64,000 nt of DNA from Phytopseudomonas seleniipraecipitans (GCF_900102335.1 NZ_FNBM01000008.1:143161-207160); one strand, 5' to 3'; positions 18,025-27,675 are shown, counted from the stretch's first letter. Program-made: numbers and translations. The notes: generated from the letters alone by a model not told the origin.

Positions 18025-20199
18025 ATGTCCTGCACCTCCTCACTCCTCAGCTTCAATTTCCCACGCAGCCTGCTGGCAATGGCTGTCTGCATGAGCACAA
18101 TCAACCCAGCGCTCGCCGATGAAGTGAAAGATACCGATCCCGCAGTATTCGAGCTCGGCGCTACCCAGATCACTAACACGCAACTAGGCAGCACAACCGA
18201 AGGGACCAGCTCCTATACCACCGGCGCAATGTCGACCGCGACCAAGTTGCCGATGACCATGCGTGAAACACCGCAAGCTACTACTGTGATCACACGTCAG
18301 CGCATGGACGACCAGGCGATGACGAGCATCAATGATGTGGTCAACGCGACCCCTGGGTTGTTTCTCAGTTATGCCAATGGCCCGGGCCGACAGTCATACA
18401 AAGCACGCGGTTTCGATATCGACAACCTGATGTATGACGGTATCCCGAGCGGTTATAACGGCGTGGCTGTCGGCGCCCAGCCAAACCTGGCGATGTTCGA
18501 CCGCGTTGAGGTGGTGCGCGGCGCGACCGGCCTGGTAACTGGCGCGGGGAACCCGTCGGCGGCGATCAATATGGTGCGTAAACGCCCGCTGGCCGAGCAG
18601 AAAGTCACCCTGACCGGCGCTGCCGGTAGCTGGGATGACTACCGTGGCGAACTCGATGCTTCGAGCCCGCTCAACGACAGCGGCACACTGCGCGGTCGGG
18701 TGGTCACCTCTTACCGCGACGCCAACAGCTTCATTGACGGTGCCGAGGAAGACCACGGCCTGTTCTATGTCATTACCGAAGCAGACCTGAGCGACGACAC
18801 CACACTGACCCTCGGCTTCTCGCACCAGAAAGACCAGACCAATTACTTCTGGGGCGCATCGATGGTAGGCCTCGACGGCCGTCACCTGGATCTGCCGCGC
18901 TCCTATAACCCAGGCACCTCATGGGAGGACAAGGATCAGGAAATCAACACCGTGTTCGCCGAGCTCCGCCACCACCTGGCCAACGACTGGAAACTCCAGA
19001 TCAATGCCAACTATGCCGAGCAGAATGCGCTCTTTTCCGGTTCTTATCAGTCGCGCTGGGCTGCTGATCGACGCCTGGAGCGCACCGTGTGGCAGGCCAA
19101 ATACGATGAGAACCAGGCCGGGGTCGATGCTTTTTTCAGCGGGCCTTTCGAGGCGCTGGGACGCAGCCACGAGTTGGTGCTGGGCGCCAGCAAACGCATC
19201 TACGACATGACCACCCACAGCTACGACCCCTACGACATGAACTGGCCGCTCGATGCTGGCAAACCGAACTTCGTCGGTACCGGCGACGGCCGTGCGGTCA
19301 CCACCCAGGACGGCGTTTACCTGACCACCCGCCTGAGCCTGGCAGACCCGCTGAAACTGATACTCGGTGGGCGCCTGGACTGGTATGACTACGACAACAA
19401 GGACAGCTCCACCGCAGACTATAAGGTCACCCGCAACGTGACCCGCTACGCTGGCCTGGTCTACGACCTGGACGACCGTCATTCGGTCTATGTCAGCTAC
19501 AGCGATATTTTCACCCCGCAGAGCGAGAAGGACAGTACCGGCACGCCAGTGAAGCCAATCGTTGGCAAGAACTATGAGATCGGTCTGAAAGGCGAATACC
19601 TCGATGGCGCACTCAACGCCAGCGTCGCGGTTTTCCGTATCGACCAGGAAAACCGCGCCGTCGCACTGACCGACCTGAGGGGATGCGCCGACGCCAATAA
19701 CTGCAACGAGCCCTCAGGCGAAATCCGCAGCCAGGGCATAGACCTCGAACTGCAGGGCGCAGTCACCGAAAACTGGCAGGTTGGCGGCGGCTATACCTAC
19801 GCAAGGACGCACACCATCAAGGACGCGGCCAACCCGCAGAACGTGAACCAGCAGTTCGACACCGACACCCCCGAGCATCTGTTCAAACTGACCACCAGCT
19901 ATCAGTTCCAGGGCCCGCTGGAAAAATTGCGCGTGGGTGGCAACGTCTCCTGGCAGAGCCGCATGTACAACGATGTTGCGCTGCTTGATGGTGGTAGCTA
20001 CCGGCTGAAGCAGGGCGCCTACGCCGTCACCGACCTGATGGCCGGCTACCGGGTCAACAAGGACCTGGATGTGCAGCTCAACGCCAACAACATCTTTGAT
20101 CGCAAATACTATTCGACGATCGCCAACTCGGTGAGCTACGGCGGAGATGTATACGGCACGCCACGCAACCTGATGCTGACCGCCAAGTACAGCTTCTAA
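18025..20199 (+). CDS. TonB-dependent siderophore receptor
   Basis: 724-residue outer-membrane receptor that imports a ferric siderophore using TonB/ExbBD energy. A signal peptide ends near ALA at about residue 31. The plug domain follows with TPQATTVITRQRMDDQ, GLFLSYANGPGRQSYKARGF and VEVVRGATGLVTGAGNPSAA. The 22-strand barrel ends in a terminal Phe (NLMLTAKYSF). No long secretin/TonB short N-terminal signalling domain is present and there is no FecI/FecR pair nearby, so control is probably by Fur alone. The closest architecture is the FpvA/FoxA/FhuE type; the specific siderophore cannot be read from the sequence. Confidence 0.93.
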   Translation: MSCTSSLLSFNFPRSLLAMAVCMSTINPALADEVKDTDPAVFELGATQITNTQLGSTTEGTSSYTTGAMSTATKLPMTMRETPQATTVITRQRMDDQAMTSINDVVNATPGLFLSYANGPGRQSYKARGFDIDNLMYDGIPSGYNGVAVGAQPNLAMFDRVEVVRGATGLVTGAGNPSAAINMVRKRPLAEQKVTLTGAAGSWDDYRGELDASSPLNDSGTLRGRVVTSYRDANSFIDGAEEDHGLFYVITEADLSDDTTLTLGFSHQKDQTNYFWGASMVGLDGRHLDLPRSYNPGTSWEDKDQEINTVFAELRHHLANDWKLQINANYAEQNALFSGSYQSRWAADRRLERTVWQAKYDENQAGVDAFFSGPFEALGRSHELVLGASKRIYDMTTHSYDPYDMNWPLDAGKPNFVGTGDGRAVTTQDGVYLTTRLSLADPLKLILGGRLDWYDYDNKDSSTADYKVTRNVTRYAGLVYDLDDRHSVYVSYSDIFTPQSEKDSTGTPVKPIVGKNYEIGLKGEYLDGALNASVAVFRIDQENRAVALTDLRGCADANNCNEPSGEIRSQGIDLELQGAVTENWQVGGGYTYARTHTIKDAANPQNVNQQFDTDTPEHLFKLTTSYQFQGPLEKLRVGGNVSWQSRMYNDVALLDGGSYRLKQGAYAVTDLMAGYRVNKDLDVQLNANNIFDRKYYSTIANSVSYGGDVYGTPRNLMLTAKYSF

Positions 20200-20238
20200 A
20201 GGGGGTCATCGGCTCGTTTCAGTGGCGTATGCCGCAAC

Positions 20239-20264
20239 GGTGCGCATCTCACGCGATGCGCACC
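20239..20264. terminator. Hairpin between convergent genes
   Basis: GGTGCGCATC and GATGCGCACC form a perfect 10-bp stem around TCACGC. It lies between the stops of the TonB receptor (plus) and the PilJ_N protein (minus), so it could serve both. There is no T-run on either side. Confidence 0.5.
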
Positions 20265-20271
20265 TGGCTGA

Positions 20272-21045
20272 TCAGAGCTGATCGCCCTTGAGGCCAGCAT
20301 ACAGGCGGGTCATTTCGTTGAGCTGACGGAACATCGATTCGGCGTTCACCGCGACGATGGTCGGCACGAAATCCTTGGAGGCGAAGGCCTTGGTCGCGAA
20401 CTGCCAGCGCGCATCGGTCTTGCGCAGCGCAGCGGCAATCTCATCGTTTGGCGCTTTTTCCGCTTTGAGCTCCTGCATGATGGCGTCGAACTCCTTCACC
20501 GAGGCGTCGAAATTGGCGTCCAGGTTGGGTGCTTGCACACCCCACGCGCGGGCCATGTAGAACATCGCGGTGCGCTGGGTGAGCACGCGGTTCCAGCCGC
20601 TGCGGTTGATCGAATGGGAAGCCGCATCGCCGTTATGCTTCTCGAACAAATCGGTGACGTGCTGGGTCTGCTTGACCAGCTCCTCGGCCTTGGCGAGTAC
20701 GGCTGGCGCCTGGGCCTTGTCCGGGGTTGCGCTGAGCAGCGGGCGATAAGCTGACCAGATGACCTCGACCTGACCGAGTGCTGCACGAATCTCGTCGTTG
20801 GTAGGGTGCGCCTTGAGCTGGGCGTGGTGGTCTTCGAACAACGCGATGCTGGTGTTGAGCTGCTTGGTGGCGTCGTCGACTTTCACGTCCGAGCCAATCA
20901 TCAGGTAGTCCTTGGCCATGATCTGGCCCAGGCTGCGCTGCAGGCCGGCCATGTTCATCGCCTCCAGCGGCTTCATTTCGGCCCAGCTGACGAAGCTGGT
21001 CAGGCTGAGCCCCAGCAGCAGCGTTTGCATGCAACGTTTAATCAA
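20272..21045 (-). CDS. Periplasmic protein with two PilJ N-terminal type domains
   Basis: About 257 residues from a TTG start at 21045, chosen because GAGGA lies 7 nt before it and a good signal peptide follows (IKRC then QTLLLGLSLTSFVSWA). Two copies of the helical type IV pili methyl-accepting chemotaxis N-terminal (PilJ_N) sensor pattern are visible: AGLQRSLGQIMAKDYLMIG near residue 33 and INRSGWNRVLTQRTAMFYMA near 140-160. There is no membrane anchor after the signal and no MCP signalling domain, so this is a free periplasmic relative. By analogy with PilJ_N proteins linked to sensor or nitrate regulatory proteins, it may bind a small ligand. The partner is unknown; the neighbouring PAS-GGDEF-EAL gene on the same strand is a candidate. 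Confidence 0.8.
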   Translation of the reverse strand: MIKRCMQTLLLGLSLTSFVSWAEMKPLEAMNMAGLQRSLGQIMAKDYLMIGSDVKVDDATKQLNTSIALFEDHHAQLKAHPTNDEIRAALGQVEVIWSAYRPLLSATPDKAQAPAVLAKAEELVKQTQHVTDLFEKHNGDAASHSINRSGWNRVLTQRTAMFYMARAWGVQAPNLDANFDASVKEFDAIMQELKAEKAPNDEIAAALRKTDARWQFATKAFASKDFVPTIVAVNAESMFRQLNEMTRLYAGLKGDQL

Positions 21046-21303
21046 CTCGATATCCTCGTGCGCTCTAACGGCCACTCCACCCCGCGAGCACCCCTGAAAA
21101 ACGGTGCGCGCGGCGACGGTCGACCTGAGTGGATGCTGGCGAGTCAAGGCAGCGGAAGCTGCCGGCATTGCGACGCCAGCGATTGGCTGAATTCTAATCC
21201 ATACGCCCGTCGTTGACGTGTCGCCGAGCCCCGATAGCCTGCCGACCGGCGCGCGAACATAGAGATTGGTGACGGCCGTCACACTGCTCGGCGTACGGCC
21301 GCT

Positions 21304-23778
21304 CTACTCCAGCACTTCGATGCGCTCGCTGGCCGGCTGCGGGCGGCCGAACAGGTAGCCCTGGAAGTGCGAACAGCCTTCCGCCTTGAGCTGCTCAAGT
21401 TGCGCGTCGGTTTCCACGCCTTCGGCGGTGGTCTTGATCAGTAGGCTGCCACTCATGCCGGTGATGGCGCGCACGATCGACAACGCCTCGCGGCTCTCGC
21501 CCATGTCCTGGACGAAGGACTTGTCGATCTTGATGCGGTCGAAGGAAAACGAGCGCAGGTAACCGAGGGATGAATAGCCGGTGCCGAAGTCATCGAGCGC
21601 AATGCTCACCCCCAGCGCCTTGAGTTCCTTGAGGGTGTCGATATTGCTCTCGCTGTTTTCCAGCAGTACCGATTCGGTGATCTCCAGCTCCAGCCGCTCG
21701 GGTTCCAGCCCCGAGTCGGCCAGTGCCAGGCCGACAATCTTCACCAGGTCGCTGTTCTTGAACTGCACCGGCGACAGGTTCACTGCGACAGTCTGCTTGC
21801 CAGGCCAGCTCGCTGCTTCCTGACAGGCAAGATTGAGGGCGCGTGCGCCCACCTCGTGGATCAGCCCGGTTTCCTCGGCGATGGGGATGAAGTCGAGCGG
21901 CATCACCAGGCCGTTGCCCGGGTGCTGCCAGCGCATCAGTGCCTCGTACCCGGAAATCTGGTTGCTGCCATTGTCGACGATCGGCTGGTAGTACAGCTGC
22001 AGCTGACCCAAGTGCAACGCCGTGCGCAAATCCATTTCCATGCTGCGCCGCCGGCGCGCCGCTGCATCCAGTTCGGGGTGAAAGTATTCGTAACGGTTGC
22101 GGCCGTTGCGCTTGGCTTCGTACAGCGCCATGTCGGCGTAGCGCATCAGCTGATCGGCCTGCTGATGATCGTCCGGCGAGATGGCGATGCCGATGCTGAC
22201 GCCCACCGAGAAGCTGTGGCCATCGATCAGGAATATCGGCGCCACGGCGGCGATCAGTCGCTGGGCGGTGCGCTGCGCATCCTGAGCGCTCTCCAGCCCG
22301 TTGAGCACCACGGCAAACTCGTCGCCACCAAGCCGCGCGAGGGTGTCGCGCTCGCGCAGCACCGCCTTGAGGCGCTGCCCGAGCGAACGCAGCAAGCGGT
22401 CGCCGAAAGCGTGCCCCAAGGCATCGTTGATGTTCTTGAAGTTGTCCAGGTCCAGGCACAGCACGGCAGTCAACCGCGCCGTTTGCGCGCCGTCGTGCAG
22501 CGCTTCGTCGAGCCGTTCGCTGAACAGCGTACGGTTGGGTAATCCCGTCAGGGCATCGTGGTGAGCCATGTGATGAATCTGCGCATGGGCGGCAAGCTCG
22601 TCGGTAACGTCCTCGGCGATGAGCAGCACGTAGCTGGTCTGGTACTCGATACTACTGCTGAGCAACACGCGGGTGCGCAGCATGCGCGGGCCCATTTGCG
22701 TATCCAGGCAATCCTCGGAGAGGTGCAGGGTCTGGTCGCGCAGACACTGCTCGGTCTGCTGATCAATGTATTCGACGATGGCCGGTGCCAGGCACTCGTC
22801 GGCGCGCCGCCCGATCATGTCCTGGGTGCGGCAGCCGAACAGCTTCTCGGCCTGCGGGTTGGCCAGGAGAATGCGCCGGGTGCGGGTGTCCTGGACGATG
22901 ACGCTGGCCGGGATGTTGGAAATCACCGAGTCGAGAAAGCGCGACAGCGACGCCATTTCTTCGCTGTAGCTTTCCGCCAGCTCCTTGGCCTTGAGCAGTT
23001 CGAGTTCGTTCTGCCGGCGCTCGGTGATGTCGCGGGTGATCTTGGCGAAGCCGATCAGTTGGCCGTCCTCATCGTGGATGGCGTCGATCACCACGCTGGT
23101 CCAGAACGGCGAACCATCCTTGCGCAGACGCACGCCTTCGGCCTCGAAGCGGCCTTCGCTGCGTGCCGTTTCCAGCCCCAGACCAGGTAAGCCGGCCTCG
23201 CGATCTGCCTGCGTGTAGAACACCGAAAAATGCTGGCCGACGATTTCTTCCGCCTTGTAGCCCTTGGCGCGTTCGGCGCCAGCGTTCCAGTTCTCCACGT
23301 GGCCCTGGGGGTCGAGCATGTAGATGGCGTAATCGGTGACGCCCTGCACCAGCAGACGAAAGCGCCGCTCCTGCTCGCGCTGCTGCATCTGCACGTGCCG
23401 CTGCTCGGTGCAGTCGCGGGTGATCTTGGCGAAGCCGATCAGTTGGCCGTGGTCATCGCGCACGGCATCGATCACCACATGAGCCCAGAACGCAGTGCCG
23501 TCCTTGCGCAGGCGCCAGCCTTCAGCCTCGAAACGGCCGGTATCGAAAGCCTGCTGCAGTCCGCGCTCGGGCACACCGTCGGCACGCTCCTGCTCGCTAT
23601 AGAACACCGAAAAATGCCTGCCGACGATCTCCGCCGCCAGGTAACCCTTGGCGCGCTGGGCGCCGGCGTTCCAGTTGGTCACCACACCCTCGGGGCTGAG
23701 CATGTAGATGGCGTAATCCACCACGCTCTGCACGAGCAGGCGGTACATAACATCGGCATTGGGATGGGTGGCGAGCAT
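21304..23778 (-). CDS. PAS-PAS-PAS-GGDEF-EAL cyclic-di-GMP signalling protein
   Basis: About 824 residues. Two nearly identical PAS/PAC units come first (each with DYAIYML, NWNAGAxRAKGY and GFAKITRD), spanning roughly residues 10-130 and 135-255, followed by a third, diverged PAS (NIPASVIVQDTRTRRILLAN). The diguanylate cyclase domain keeps an intact active site (LARLGGDEFAVVLNG), and the phosphodiesterase domain keeps YEALMRW, ELEITESVLLEN and DDFGTGYSSLGYL. Both catalytic domains therefore look competent to make and break c-di-GMP. No membrane segment is present, so the protein is a cytoplasmic sensor; the paired PAS units with conserved aromatic residues could bind heme or flavin (inference). 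ATG 23778 begins MLATHPNADV; the frame runs 56 codons further upstream but that part looks random. Confidence 0.92.
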   Translation of the reverse strand: MLATHPNADVMYRLLVQSVVDYAIYMLSPEGVVTNWNAGAQRAKGYLAAEIVGRHFSVFYSEQERADGVPERGLQQAFDTGRFEAEGWRLRKDGTAFWAHVVIDAVRDDHGQLIGFAKITRDCTEQRHVQMQQREQERRFRLLVQGVTDYAIYMLDPQGHVENWNAGAERAKGYKAEEIVGQHFSVFYTQADREAGLPGLGLETARSEGRFEAEGVRLRKDGSPFWTSVVIDAIHDEDGQLIGFAKITRDITERRQNELELLKAKELAESYSEEMASLSRFLDSVISNIPASVIVQDTRTRRILLANPQAEKLFGCRTQDMIGRRADECLAPAIVEYIDQQTEQCLRDQTLHLSEDCLDTQMGPRMLRTRVLLSSSIEYQTSYVLLIAEDVTDELAAHAQIHHMAHHDALTGLPNRTLFSERLDEALHDGAQTARLTAVLCLDLDNFKNINDALGHAFGDRLLRSLGQRLKAVLRERDTLARLGGDEFAVVLNGLESAQDAQRTAQRLIAAVAPIFLIDGHSFSVGVSIGIAISPDDHQQADQLMRYADMALYEAKRNGRNRYEYFHPELDAAARRRRSMEMDLRTALHLGQLQLYYQPIVDNGSNQISGYEALMRWQHPGNGLVMPLDFIPIAEETGLIHEVGARALNLACQEAASWPGKQTVAVNLSPVQFKNSDLVKIVGLALADSGLEPERLELEITESVLLENSESNIDTLKELKALGVSIALDDFGTGYSSLGYLRSFSFDRIKIDKSFVQDMGESREALSIVRAITGMSGSLLIKTTAEGVETDAQLEQLKAEGCSHFQGYLFGRPQPASERIEVLE

Positions 23779-24071
23779 AGAGGCAGTCCTGGTCAATCTG
23801 TGTAGGGACGATCCGGGGCACGTTTGCCCAGCAGTCGCGCGCAAAGGTGTTACGCGACACTGAAGTCGCCACCGGTGCGTCATCCCTGACTCCGCCGAAC
23901 CGATTCGGGCCGCCGGCGTCGCTCTGGATAGCGGGCGCAAGGGCATGGTTCGGGAGCGTGCATGAACAGGGAACCCCTCAGCGTGCTGCCAGCTGTATGC
24001 CTGGCCGAGCTGAGGGACATCCCATCAGAAAAGGATTTTGCCGCGCACGATGGCACGGTGCCAGCAAAATA

Positions 24072-24085
24072 TGACCGAACGGTCA
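24072..24085. promoter_or_regulatory. TetR-type operator-like palindrome
   Basis: TGACCG-AA-CGGTCA is a perfect 14-bp palindrome of the GACCGnnCGGTC kind bound by several TetR-family repressors. It sits in the 384-nt gap upstream of the PAS-GGDEF-EAL gene. No TetR gene lies in this window. Confidence 0.35.
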
Positions 24086-24124
24086 GAGTTTACCGAGGGA
24101 AGGGAAAGCGGAAGCAGAAGGCAG

Positions 24125-24156
24125 CCATCCCCTCCTGCCGCGGCAGGAGGGGATGG
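24125..24156 (-). terminator. Strong palindrome after the TerC-family gene
   Basis: A perfect 32-nt palindrome (15-bp arms beginning CCATCCCCTCCTGCC) begins 6 nt after the terC-like stop on the minus strand. The downstream side is only modestly T-rich. It is the probable transcription end of that gene and could stop reading from the other side as well. Confidence 0.6.
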
Positions 24157-24162
24157 ACAAGG

Positions 24163-24927
24163 TCATGGCGCCTTGTTGGCCTCGGCGGCGGCCTTGCGGC
24201 GACCCCGGCGGGACAGCATGTTGAGCCCTTCGATAATTGCCGAGAAGGCCATCGCAGCGTAGATGTAGCCCTTCGGCACATGAGCGCCAAAGCCTTCTGC
24301 AATCAGCGTCATGCCGATCATGATCAGGAAGCCCAGCGCCAGCATCACCACGGTGGGGTTGTTGGCGATGAAGCGCGCCAGCGGGTTGGCGGCGACGAGC
24401 ATCACGGTAACGGCGGCGATCACGGCGATGACCATGATCGGCACGTGTGGGGTCATGCCCACGGCAGTGATGATGCTGTCGACCGAGAACACCAGGTCAA
24501 GCAACAGGATCTGCACGATAGCAGCGCCGAACCCCAGGGACGCAGCGCGGCCGACGAACATGTCGCCTTCCGGCTCCGGGTCCATGGAGTGATGGATTTC
24601 CTTGGTCGCCTTCCACAGCAGGAACAGACCGCCGGCGATGAGGATGATGTCCTTCCAGGAGAACGCCTGGCCGAACAGCTCGATCACCGGTTCTACCAGC
24701 TGGACGATCCACGCGACGGTGCCCAGCAGGCCCAGGCGCAGAACCAGTGCCGCACCGATACCCAGGCGCCGCGCCTTGTCGCGCTGATGCTCGGGCAGTT
24801 TGTTGGTGAGGATGGAGATGAAAATCAGGTTGTCGATGCCCAGTACCACTTCCATCACCACCAGAGTGGCAAGGGCGACCCAGGCAGTTGGGTCGCTGGC
24901 TAGTTGCAGGAGATAGTCCACGATCAC
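24163..24927 (-). CDS. TerC/YkoY-family integral membrane protein
   Basis: 254 residues with about seven membrane helices. The two inverted-repeat signatures of the family are [16 protein letters not shown] near residue 25 and [18 protein letters not shown] near 130, each carrying a membrane aspartate. TerC relatives are implicated in metal ion (Mn, Ca) efflux at the secretion membrane and in tellurite resistance operons. The start is GTG at 24927 (a second GTG is 6 nt downstream) with no clear ribosome site. I checked the 170 nt upstream for the yybP-ykoY manganese riboswitch that often precedes such genes and saw no GGGGAGUA core. Confidence 0.9.
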   Translation of the reverse strand: MIVDYLLQLASDPTAWVALATLVVMEVVLGIDNLIFISILTNKLPEHQRDKARRLGIGAALVLRLGLLGTVAWIVQLVEPVIELFGQAFSWKDIILIAGGLFLLWKATKEIHHSMDPEPEGDMFVGRAASLGFGAAIVQILLLDLVFSVDSIITAVGMTPHVPIMVIAVIAAVTVMLVAANPLARFIANNPTVVMLALGFLIMIGMTLIAEGFGAHVPKGYIYAAMAFSAIIEGLNMLSRRGRRKAAAEANKAP

Positions 24928-25101
24928 GCACTTTATGGCTGAACAGAAGCCGCATTCTGTCTTGTTGCCGGAATAACAAATATGACAATTTGCGACAACT
25001 TATTTCATTAAGTTGCAACAAAGGCCAACGCCCCGAAACCGTGCACTGGCGCGGCCTGCAAGGCTATCAGCGGAAATCACTGGACACTGCCACCGCGCAC
25101 G

Positions 25102-26862
25102 CTAGCGTGCCAGCAGCGCCACTACCGTCAGCGCCAGGGCGGCACAACTGATTTGCCAGAACAGCAGCGGGTTGCGCTCCATTAACGGCACCCGCCCGCG
25201 CAGCAACGCCTGGCCGGGGTGGCGCAAGGCATGGGCTAATTCGTCCGGGTCGTCATAGCGTTTCAGCGGGTCCGGGTGGCAAGCCTTGCGCAGCACGTCA
25301 TCGAGCCACAGCGGCAGCTCGCGCTCCGGTTGGCCGAGCGGCGTGTAGCGCAGCCGCGCCTGGGCAGTGCGGGTTCGCGCCCGCGCCATGCCGGCGCCGT
25401 ACGGCAATCTGCCGCTGAGCATCTGATAGGCGATCACCGCCAGTGAGAACACATCCGAGCGCACCGTGCCCGGCTCGCCGAGCCAGTATTCCGGGGCACT
25501 GTATTGCGCGGTGCCGAGTATCGGGTCATCCGCCTGGCGACTGTCGATCTCCTGCAGGCCGGCGACGCGGGTGGCGCCGAAGTCGATGATCTTCACCGTG
25601 CCGGTGGCGTCGATCATCAGGTTGGCGGGGCGCAAGTCCTGATGAAGCATTTCCAGACGGTGGAAGGCACGCAAACCGCGGGCGACCTGCTCGACGATGC
25701 GCCGCACGGCTTCCAGATCCGGGCGCGGGTGATCGATCATCCACTGCGCCAGCGTCTGGCCTTCGATGAATTCACTGACGCCGTACAGGAAGTTGCGCTT
25801 GCGGGTCGGCGCGCAGGCCTTGAGCACGTGAGGGCTGTCGACGCGCCGGGCGATCCACTCCTCCATGAGAAAGCGCTCGAGATAGCCGGCGTCATGCTGC
25901 AAGTCCAGCGAGGGCGTCTTGATCACCACGGTGGCGCCGCTGTCTTCATCGGTGGCCAGGTACACGTGGCTGCGGGCGCTAGCGTGCAGCGGACGAACGA
26001 TGCGGTAACCGTCGAACTGCATCCGTGCTTCGAGGATCGGCGGGCACGGCAGCTCACCGAGCTTGTGCTGCAATTCATCGGCCTCGGCGCGCGGCAAGCT
26101 GTCGATGCGTACCAGTTGCAGGGTCAGGTTGTCATCGCTGCCATTGGCCAGGGCCCGGTCGAGGATGTGCTGGGCGGCGTGTTGCAGGTCGCCTGGGTGC
26201 TCGGCGATGCAGTCGATCATGAAGCGCGCGTCGACGAATTCGTAGACGCCGTCGGTGGCCAGCAGAAACAGGTCGCCGCGCTCCAGCGCCAGGGCCTGGT
26301 AGTCGATTTCCAGCTGCGGCTGGATGCCCAGAGCACGGCTCAGGTAGCTCTTGCCCTCACCGACCCATACGCGGTGGTCGCGGGTCAGCGGTTCCAGGGA
26401 GCCGTCGCGCAAGCGGTAGATACGGGTATCGCCGACGTGGAACAGGTGCGCGGTGGTCGACTTCAGCACCAGGGCGCTGAAGGTACACACGTAGCCGCGG
26501 TCCATGTCGTAGCGATGCTGGCCGCGCCGCGTCTGGGCGTGCAGCCAGGCATTGGTGGCACTGAGCACGCGGGTCACCGAGGTCTTTACGGACCAGGCTT
26601 CGCTGGTGCTGAAGTAGTCGGAGAGAAACGCCGCCACTGCCGTTTCACTGGCGATGTGGCTGACGTCGCTGCTGCTGATGCCATCGGCCAGGGCGATGGC
26701 GATGCCCTTGCTGCTCAGTTGCGGCTCAAGGGGCACACAGAGGCCGTGAAAGTCCTGATTGCGCGACTTGCGGCCCTTGTCCGAACACTGGCCGATGCTG
26801 ACCTGCAGCTGGCTCCGTCTGTCAGTCCACAGGTTTTCAGCGGCAGCGGCCATCGACGACAC
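25102..26862 (-). CDS. Fused PP2C phosphatase / Ser-Thr protein kinase of the nitrite operon
   Basis: 586 residues. The N-terminal 250 form a PP2C phosphatase with metal ligands in ALADGISSSDVSH, FLLATDGVYEFVD and GSDDNLTLQLV. Residues about 270-545 form a Hanks-type kinase: lysine in ATVVIKTP, catalytic HQDLRPANLMID, metal-binding IIDFGATRV and APEYWLGEPG. A single C-terminal membrane helix (WQISCAALALTVVALLA) anchors it with both enzymes in the cytoplasm. It follows the FNT channel stop directly (GTG start right after TGA; ATG 26853 is an alternative) and is the last gene of nirB-nirD-FNT. The kinase may tune nitrate/nitrite uptake or reduction, as suggested for similar genes next to nas/nir operons in Pseudomonas, but its target is unknown. 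Confidence 0.9.
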   Translation of the reverse strand: MSSMAAAAENLWTDRRSQLQVSIGQCSDKGRKSRNQDFHGLCVPLEPQLSSKGIAIALADGISSSDVSHIASETAVAAFLSDYFSTSEAWSVKTSVTRVLSATNAWLHAQTRRGQHRYDMDRGYVCTFSALVLKSTTAHLFHVGDTRIYRLRDGSLEPLTRDHRVWVGEGKSYLSRALGIQPQLEIDYQALALERGDLFLLATDGVYEFVDARFMIDCIAEHPGDLQHAAQHILDRALANGSDDNLTLQLVRIDSLPRAEADELQHKLGELPCPPILEARMQFDGYRIVRPLHASARSHVYLATDEDSGATVVIKTPSLDLQHDAGYLERFLMEEWIARRVDSPHVLKACAPTRKRNFLYGVSEFIEGQTLAQWMIDHPRPDLEAVRRIVEQVARGLRAFHRLEMLHQDLRPANLMIDATGTVKIIDFGATRVAGLQEIDSRQADDPILGTAQYSAPEYWLGEPGTVRSDVFSLAVIAYQMLSGRLPYGAGMARARTRTAQARLRYTPLGQPERELPLWLDDVLRKACHPDPLKRYDDPDELAHALRHPGQALLRGRVPLMERNPLLFWQISCAALALTVVALLAR

Positions 26863-27675
26863 TCAGTTGTAGGAGCGCTTGGGAGCGGTCTTGATGTGCG
26901 TGGTGTAGAGGGTCAGGCCGGTGAAGGCCAGGCCGCCCACCAGGTTACCCAGTGCGGTGGGGATTTCGTTCCAGATCATGTAGTCCATCACCGAAAAATC
27001 GCCGCCCATGATCATCCCGAAGGGGAACAGAAACATGTTCACCACCGAGTGTTCGAAGCCCATGTAGAAGAACAGCATGACCGGCATCCACATGGCGATG
27101 GTCTTGCCGCTGACGGTGGTGGAGATCATCGCGCCAACCACGCCCATGGACACCATCCAGTTGCACAGCATGCCGCGCAAGAAAATGGTCAGCCAGCCGG
27201 CCGTGCCGAACTCGGCGTAGCCCAGCGTGCGCGATTCGCCGATGTGCGAAATCTTCTCGCCGATCTCACCCGCGCTGGTCGAGAAGCCATAGGTGAAGAC
27301 GAAAGCCATCATCACGGCGACCGTCAGTGCCCCGGCGAAGTTGCCGATGAACACCAGCCCCCAGTTGCGCAGCACGCCACCGATGGTAACCCCCGGACGC
27401 TTATCGAGCAGCGCCAGCGGAGCGAGGACGAATACCCCGGTGAGCAGGTCGAAGCCCATCAGGTACAGCATGATGAAACCGACCGGGAAGAACGCTGCGC
27501 CAAGCAGCGGCGAACCGGTCTGCACCGTGATGGTGATGGCGAACACCGCCGCCAGGGCCAGAATGGCGCCGGCCATGAAGGCGCGGATCAGGGTATCGCG
27601 GGTCGACATGAAGATCTTCGACTCGCCGGCATCCACCATCTTGGTGACGAATTCGGCAGGAACCAGATAGGACAT
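26863..27675 (-). CDS. Formate/nitrite transporter family channel
   Basis: 270-residue FocA/NirC-type pentameric channel with about six membrane helices. Family stretches are GAAFFPVGFIMLYLMGFDLL, NFAGALTVAVMMAFVF, GMLCNWMVSMGVVGAM and GFEHSVVNMFLFPFGMIMGG (central His expected in the pore). Between nirD and the kinase, the likely cargo is nitrite entering or leaving the cytoplasm. The start ATG 27675 (MSYLVPAEFV) was chosen for family fit; the frame runs on upstream through non-conserved sequence. Confidence 0.92.
   Translation of the reverse strand: MSYLVPAEFVTKMVDAGESKIFMSTRDTLIRAFMAGAILALAAVFAITITVQTGSPLLGAAFFPVGFIMLYLMGFDLLTGVFVLAPLALLDKRPGVTIGGVLRNWGLVFIGNFAGALTVAVMMAFVFTYGFSTSAGEIGEKISHIGESRTLGYAEFGTAGWLTIFLRGMLCNWMVSMGVVGAMISTTVSGKTIAMWMPVMLFFYMGFEHSVVNMFLFPFGMIMGGDFSVMDYMIWNEIPTALGNLVGGLAFTGLTLYTTHIKTAPKRSYN

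Noticed and set aside
24928-25101. yybP-ykoY manganese riboswitch before the TerC gene
   Set aside because: The required GGGGAGUA core and paired loops were not seen.
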